This document shows positions 59,063 through 64,000 of a stretch of 64,000 nt of DNA, one piece after another (position 1 is the stretch's first letter; every line of letters starts with the position of its first letter). Both the position numbers and the translations under genes were made by a program. The stretch is taken from positions 35,683,332 through 35,747,331 of the forward strand of contig CM057843.1 of assembly GCA_030068075.1 (NCBI GenBank). Reading direction: 5' to 3'. This DNA comes from Paguma larvata. Taxonomy: Eukaryota; Chordata; Mammalia; Carnivora; Viverridae. A model generated the notes under the pieces. That model searched no databases. It saw only the letters and a list, made by a program, of their open reading frames with translations, and was not told the DNA's origin.

Positions 59063-59944
59063 GCCTGGCCACATAAAAGCCACAGGAAGGAGAGAGAAGG
59101 GCCTTGGCTCCGTGTGGTTTGACACTAGTCCTTCCATTATTTCATACGACAAGAAGGTGTCAGTTCCCATCCCGCCAAGGGCCAAATCAAACCCGCAGCT
59201 GCCGAGCGCCCAGAGCAGAGCCCATCTGAAGGTTCGCCTCCTTGTGTCTTAGACCCTCACGCTGTGTCCTGGGCCGTCTCTGCCCCGCGCTCCCTGTCTG
59301 CATTGTACGTGGAACCCATGGTGTCTGGTACCCGATTTTTATCTTTCTTGTGCTAATTGTTTTCCTGTGTGTATAGTGTCTCCCCTACTAACCTAGCAGT
59401 TTTTCTTCTTCTCCTGTCTCTTACAGGGATGTCATGTCCGCTTCTTAAAGGTAGTTCTCCCCGCACTCTGTCCTTTCCCACCTTCCCTTCCACAAAAATG
59501 TCCGCCCTGGTTTTTGTGGCTGCGAAGCCTGAGCCCCCGGCCATGCTCTCCCCTCTTAAGGATGCACTGTGTGTTCTGGCAGCTTGAACCTTACGTGCAC
59601 TTGTGTCCCAGTCTGTGTGCTCCCGTCCCGACAGCCACGGCCCTCCAGTGAGGAAGAGCATTCCTTACGCCTCACCCAGAGAGTGTACGGGCCCTCCCCG
59701 CTCTACAGATTAGGTTCGTTTAAGATTATACCAAGGAAATCGTGAAATCTCCTATCGGTGATTAAAGAGAAATTCCCATCTGTGAAATTTTAAAAGCATC
59801 AAATGAACAGAAAGAGTGCATCTTTAAATCGACGGCCCATTTTCCTTCTCCTTCTGTTAGTATATATTTCCCAGCACATGTGAAGACTCATTTGCAATTT
59901 TCTGTAGATCCACACCTACATAAGCATGCAAGCAATATGGTGTA

Positions 59945-59989
59945 CTTACACTACATGTGCGCATTTAGATACGGAAGATGTAGTGTAAG
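59945..59989. repeat. Perfect 12 bp inverted repeat with a 21 nt loop
   Basis: CTTACACTACAT at 59945-59956 pairs exactly with ATGTAGTGTAAG at 59978-59989. The stem does not extend outward, so it is too short for a typical microRNA precursor. Confidence 0.85.
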
Positions 59990-61282
59990 ATATCATGGGC
60001 TGAAACCATCAGATTTTTCTGATGTTCGGAATGCCTGGCTTAATAATACTCACTATACTTTCATTTCCTTTTTTTCATTTTTTTCATTTTTCCCCCAACT
60101 CCATTGTCATGACCGAATCAACCATGCTCTCCCCAAACTATCAAATGGAACTTTGCAACTTGCATGTAAATGATTTCAAAAATCTTGTCTATAATCATTT
60201 CTGACAATACCACTCTCTTTCGGGGAGCTGGTGAGAGCTGGGTACCAGCTGTGTTTTCAACATATTGCCTTTGTTAATAATTGAAATCCGCTCCAGACTA
60301 TTCCAGCATATTCATATTGGAACCACCTGCAAAATCTAAACATTCAAATACTTGAGTGAAGAATTTGCAAGGGAGAAATCCCACGCCCAGTCCTAAGCTA
60401 GAATCAACATATAATACTCTTTTTAAAAGACTGTACTAGAGAAAACATCTAATAAATCATGTGTTTCAAGTTTCTCTCTGTGGCGCCTGTATCTGACACT
60501 ACAAATGTGTCCACTGAGGGACCACAAGAGATTAATGACCCAGAGTTATTGAAAATAGGGACAAAAAAAACTATTCTTTGAGGTTTAACAAGTCTTACGG
60601 AGTGTGGTGACTATCATGCGTGAAAGCTTGCATCTGTCAAGATTCCTTGCTCTTGTCGCTGTCCTGTTTGTCTTTTAAAACGCCGTCACTCAATGCCACG
60701 TGTTCACGTTGGAGAAACATCTTTAGAAGCTGGCCGCACCTGTACACAGCGAGCCACCCAGCGATTTCCTCTCTCGGTGAAAACACCCTGCACCCTCAGA
60801 GGGAGCAGATACCTCTTGATCCTTCTCGGACGTGGAGACAGTTCCTACGTAGAAACAGACAAATCACCTGTCATCTTACGACCTGTTATTTCAAAGAACG
60901 CCTTACCCCGATGAAGTGAATTCACACTTAGGGACTCAGGTCCTTCCTGTGACCCAGATGTCTCTTGTCTGTGTGGTATGATTGTTTGTCTTTGTTATTA
61001 GTTTGGAGACTTGTTGTTCTAAGAGAAATACATATAAGGGGGCCGTATTTCACAATGTGCAGCAAAAGCCAGGTGCCAGTGCAAAACTCAGATGCGGCTG
61101 GAAGGGGAAATGAAGGGAGAGGAAAAATAAAGAAAATTAGGAGGAAGCCTTCATTTCCCTGGAACCCCTCCTCCTGGCAGATAAACCGGGGCTCCTCCAA
61201 GGCCAGTGGCTGTCCCCATCTTCAGAAGGACTGCCGTCCCCCAGCCCCCACCTGCTGGGCATCACGGCTCCCACCTTATCAC

Positions 61283-61490
61283 TGCAGGGAGGCAGCGGTG
61301 AGGTGGTTAAGCTCCAGGCTGCCTGGGTTCAAATCCCAGCTCTGCCACCTCTTCACCATATGGCCCTGGGCCACTTAGCTCATCTCTCTTACCTCAGTTT
61401 CTCCATCTCTAAAATGGGCATGATAAAAACACCTGCCTCCTTAGGGATGTTGGGAGGACTGAATGAGGAAATATAAAAGTGGCCAGAACA
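61283..61490 (+). mobile_element. MIR, near full length, sense
   Basis: GGCAGCGGTGAGGTGGTTAA, CTGCCTGGGTTCAAATCCCA, CTCTTACCTCAGTTTCTCCA, TAAAATGGGCATGATAAAAA, then GAATGAGGAAATATAAAAG. The best sense copy in the window. Confidence 0.9.
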
Positions 61491-61499
61491 GCATTGCCG

Positions 61500-62571
61500 C
61501 TCCTGTTACCCTAAGCATCCTCCCTCTTCCCAGCCCCAAGTATTACGAACTGGGGGTCTTCCCAAACGGAAAGAAACACGGTTGTTTTCTGAGAAGCCAT
61601 CGCCAAGTTAAAACGAATCTGTTGTTGTGTTTTCTGACCACCCACGGGCCCCAGCTGGGGAGACCCTGCTGTGCGTTAGAGGAATAGCCCCCTGCACGCA
61701 GCAACCAAGTGAGGCCGTCCCGAGTTCACTGAAGAGCAGGGTCAGGAGGTGTCGTCAGAGCCTCTGAGCTATCGGCCAAGCTTTGTGTCCACACACTCTT
61801 CTTGTTTCCTGTGCCTTTTGTTGTGGGTCTCAGGACAAGAGGCACAGATTATGCTACCTGAGAAAGAGAATGTCACCTGTCTGTTGGAAATGTGCGCCGA
61901 CCCAGGCAGCGAAAATGGGGTCCCGTCAGTCACACCTGTTTCCAGGGCGGTATCGCGTGCTTGTGCGTGAACTAACCTTCACCTTGTATCTTTTTCTGAA
62001 AATAGACTTGTCAGTAATCAGTCCACCGCCGGCTCCCCGGGGACCGTGTCTGTGCGTTGACGCACCAGGAAGAGGCAGGCAGGCAGGCCGCACCACTCTC
62101 CCAGCGGCCATGGCTGGGCAGCCATATTTGCACGGAAACTGGTGGCTGGAATTAGGAGATGCAGCTAAGGTTTTCTTTCTTACTGGGGGTGTTCCTTCTG
62201 TAACCCACGTGTCCCTGGGCCCCAGCAGCCTGTGGGTACCTGTAGGATCACAGTAACTGAAGGAATTTGAATTTTACTAGCTCTCCCCAGCTTAGTGACT
62301 CAAGAGCCCCATCCACTTCCTGGCAGGGAACACCCCTCCCCTCCCCCAGGACTGAGCCACACACACCCTCCCCCAAAGCTCCTCCTCAAAGGCCCCTCCG
62401 GCCCTGGAGACCAGCTCTTAGAGCAAACACGTGTGGACTGCTTGGCCACATCTCCCAAAGGCACTGGGGAACCCCCTTCCCCATTTAGGTCCTTTGCTTC
62501 ATCTCTGCCCCTCTCTGCTCCCTGCCTGGTGGAGGAATCTCTCTTCAGGCGTGGCAGCAGCTACTGAACTC
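61500..62571. other. Intronic span, no gene recognised
   Basis: GC-rich in places, with overlapping open frames (61783-62256, 62267-62567) that match no family I know. Confidence 0.5.
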
Positions 62572-62720
62572 TGATTATGCCCCTGTCACTGTAGGAAGCG
62601 AGGGCTCCCATGCAGGAGGAGGTAAGGACTTCCAGCTCATTTTACAGATGAAGAAACTGAGGCCCCAGCGAAGACAACAGTGCCATAACTGGTATTCCAG
62701 TCCACATCTGATGGACAGGT
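62572..62720 (-). mobile_element. MIR fragment
   Basis: TCATTTTACAGATGAAGAAA and CTGAGGCCCCAGCGAAGACA are the conserved MIR core in antisense. Confidence 0.65.
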
Positions 62721-62856
62721 GCCTCACAATTTGTGTCTCAAGCTTCCCTGTCAGCCAGTGCCCCCAGGGGGCCCAGACAGCAGCCCAGACAGTGCAGCTG
62801 TGGCTAGCCTGGGAAGCAGGTGTCCCACAGAGCTATAATCAGGTCCCTCGTTTTTA

Positions 62857-63066
62857 TTTATTAATTTTTTTAATGTTTATTTACTTTTGAGAGAGACAGA
62901 GTGCAAGCAGGGGAGGGGCAGAGAGAGACGGGAGACAGAATCTGAAGCAGGCTCCAGGCTCTGAGCCGTCAGCACAGAGCCCGACTCGGGGCTTGAACTC
63001 ACAGACCGTGAGATCATGACCTGAGCCGAAGTCGGATGCTTAACCGACTGAGTCACCCAGGTGCCC
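62857..63066 (-). mobile_element. CanSINE, feliform type, antisense
   Basis: TTAATGTTTATTTACTTTTG, GAAGCAGGCTCCAGGCTCTG, CACAGACCGTGAGATCATGA, and the head CCGACTGAGTCACCCAGGTG. Target duplications lie at 62840-62856 and 63067-63083 (16 of 17). Confidence 0.97.
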
Positions 63067-63083
63067 CAGGCCCCTCGTTTTTA

Positions 63084-63975
63084 AAACCTGATGTGGTTGT
63101 GAAACTCTCAGTGAAGATAGGGTGAAATCCATGGTCATGGAAGCGTTGTGCTAAATTTAATTGCAGTCAGCCCCACGTTCAGAATGCTTGCTGCTGTCAA
63201 TTAGAGACATTTTATAATAAAAAAAAATTGAGCGAGCAAACATACCTCGTATTTGGGGGAAAGGGATCATTTTGTTTGTTTTGACTTCCACGAGGACGTA
63301 GGGTTGAGACTCGTTTGCTAGATGCCCAGTCCTGCCCACCCTCTACGGCAGCAGCCGGACAGCGCTGGAGAGAAGTGCCTGGAACTTTCCCCAGGGAGGT
63401 GGGCTTTATTGCCAGTTATGACTTGGTTGTGGGGTTTGGGGGTTTTTTTTGGTTTGTTTGTTTCTTCCGTTGATTTGAGGAGCTGCTATTCTCTGCTCAT
63501 TTAGCTCCAGTTGAATTTCCCCAGTGGGCTTTCTCATTGAATTCTGCCTTCTGTGCCTTTGATCCTGTCTCCTTATTTCCCAGATTGTTCTGGGTTTCTG
63601 TCTTTAAGATCAACACAGACGCTCCCGGGGCCACTCCCTCACAGCCCTCCCTGCCTCCTTTTCCCTGCTTCTTGCAAAGGGAGGAGATTCAGAAATCCTG
63701 TCTAGAACTGTTGAGATGTTGCCTTCTAGAAATGAAGCACGCACACACTCTGAAACACACTTCCGGCATCGGCGCACAGACCACGGGCCTTCGCAGAGGC
63801 CCGGCTCTCACGCTGGAGATTCGAGTCGTCTCCTGCAAAGGTCTGGCTAGGAAGACACAATCAGTGTCTCATTTGAGCCTTTGTAGTTTTACTTCTGTAG
63901 GCCAGACCAGGGAACCTCAGGCCTATTTTTCCTAAAAGATCTCAGTGAAAATGCAGTCGCTCCAGAAAGCCAACA
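63084..63975. other. Intronic span at the window end, no gene recognised
   Basis: No exon was found. A 132-codon frame at 63537-63935 resembles no PKC sequence and no family I know. Confidence 0.5.
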
Positions 63976-63989
63976 CCACAAGAGGGCAG
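63976..63989. promoter_or_regulatory. CTCF-like core motif
   Basis: CCACAAGAGGGCAG differs from the CTCF core (CCASYAGRKGGCA) at one position. A weaker match, CCCCCAGGGGGC, lies at 62761-62772. Binding is not shown. Confidence 0.3.
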
Positions 63990-64000
63990 TCAAGCCTTGC

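Larger units (their letters stand above)
56666..61282. other. 4.6 kb intronic span, no gene recognised
   Basis: No SINE or exon is seen. It contains candidate regulatory motifs (58190-58345, 59045-59060) and a 12 bp perfect hairpin (59945-59989). The remaining DNA could not be named. Confidence 0.55.
45607..64000 (+). other. PRKCA: PRKCA intron 8, 5' part (at least 18.4 kb)
   Basis: This phase 0 intron starts GTGAGG and runs off the window. It holds five CanSINEs (48110, 49006, 51337, 53537, 55882), a sixth at 62857, MIR pieces, a hAT-like element at 53808-54183, and CA- and AT-rich microsatellites. I searched by eye for an exon continuing KAKLGPAG and for the glycine-rich loop of the kinase and found neither. 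Confidence 0.88.

Noticed and set aside
15179..63066. tRNA-like sequences with A and B boxes
   Set aside because: They are the heads of CanSINEs, not tRNA genes: they have long CT-rich and A-rich tails and no complete cloverleaf.
45607..64000. Next PRKCA exon (hinge and glycine-rich loop of the kinase)
   Set aside because: No sequence continuing from Glu306 (KAKLGPAG-like) and no glycine-rich loop motif was found in any frame, so the exon lies beyond the window.
1..64000. CRISPR arrays, operons, prophage or other microbial systems
   Set aside because: Direct repeats present are dispersed SINEs and microsatellites. Splice-site-bounded exons and carnivore SINEs show vertebrate nuclear DNA.

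Overview
This is a vertebrate nuclear genomic window, almost certainly from a cat-family (feliform) carnivore. It carries five internal exons of one gene, PRKCA (protein kinase C alpha, conventional PKC), all on the + strand, separated by introns with canonical GT/AG ends. The carnivore assignment rests on about 20 tRNA-Lys-derived CanSINEs of the feliform subtype. No canine-type copies were seen. No prokaryotic, viral or plasmid gene is present.

Layout: 1-4551 is the end of an upstream intron. The exon at 4552-4663 holds the first half of the C1B zinc finger. A 3.2 kb intron follows, then the exon at 7854-7982 with the second half of C1B and the start of C2. A 35.9 kb intron (7983-43907) makes up more than half the window. 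The exons at 43908-44064, 45118-45252 and 45510-45606 build the C2 domain and its exit, separated by introns of 1053 and 257 bp. From 45607 to the end is more than 18 kb of the next intron. The five exons total 630 bp (210 codons). By family numbering they encode residues 97-306 and keep one reading frame throughout. Lengths and phases fit exons 4-8 of the mammalian gene. The pseudosubstrate, C1A, hinge and kinase domain lie outside the window.

Together the exons encode the lipid- and calcium-sensing regulatory half of the kinase: C1B binds diacylglycerol or phorbol ester, and C2 binds calcium, phosphatidylserine and PIP2. All eight zinc ligands of C1B and all five calcium-binding aspartates of C2 are present, so this is a functional gene copy and not a pseudogene.

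The introns hold interspersed repeats: CanSINEs (10 + and 10 -), old MIR and L2 pieces, hAT/MER5-like and Tigger-like DNA transposon fossils, L1 pieces, and microsatellites. Several insertions are nested and keep target-site duplications. A few repeat-poor stretches carry motif clusters (RFX-like X-box, MEF2-like site, CRE, AP-1, CTCF-like) that are enhancer candidates only. I found no undescribed genetic system. The most informative observations are the nested-insertion chronology, the frame-neutral exons that split each sensor domain, and the candidate non-coding elements. All repeat family names come from recognition by eye, not from a library search.
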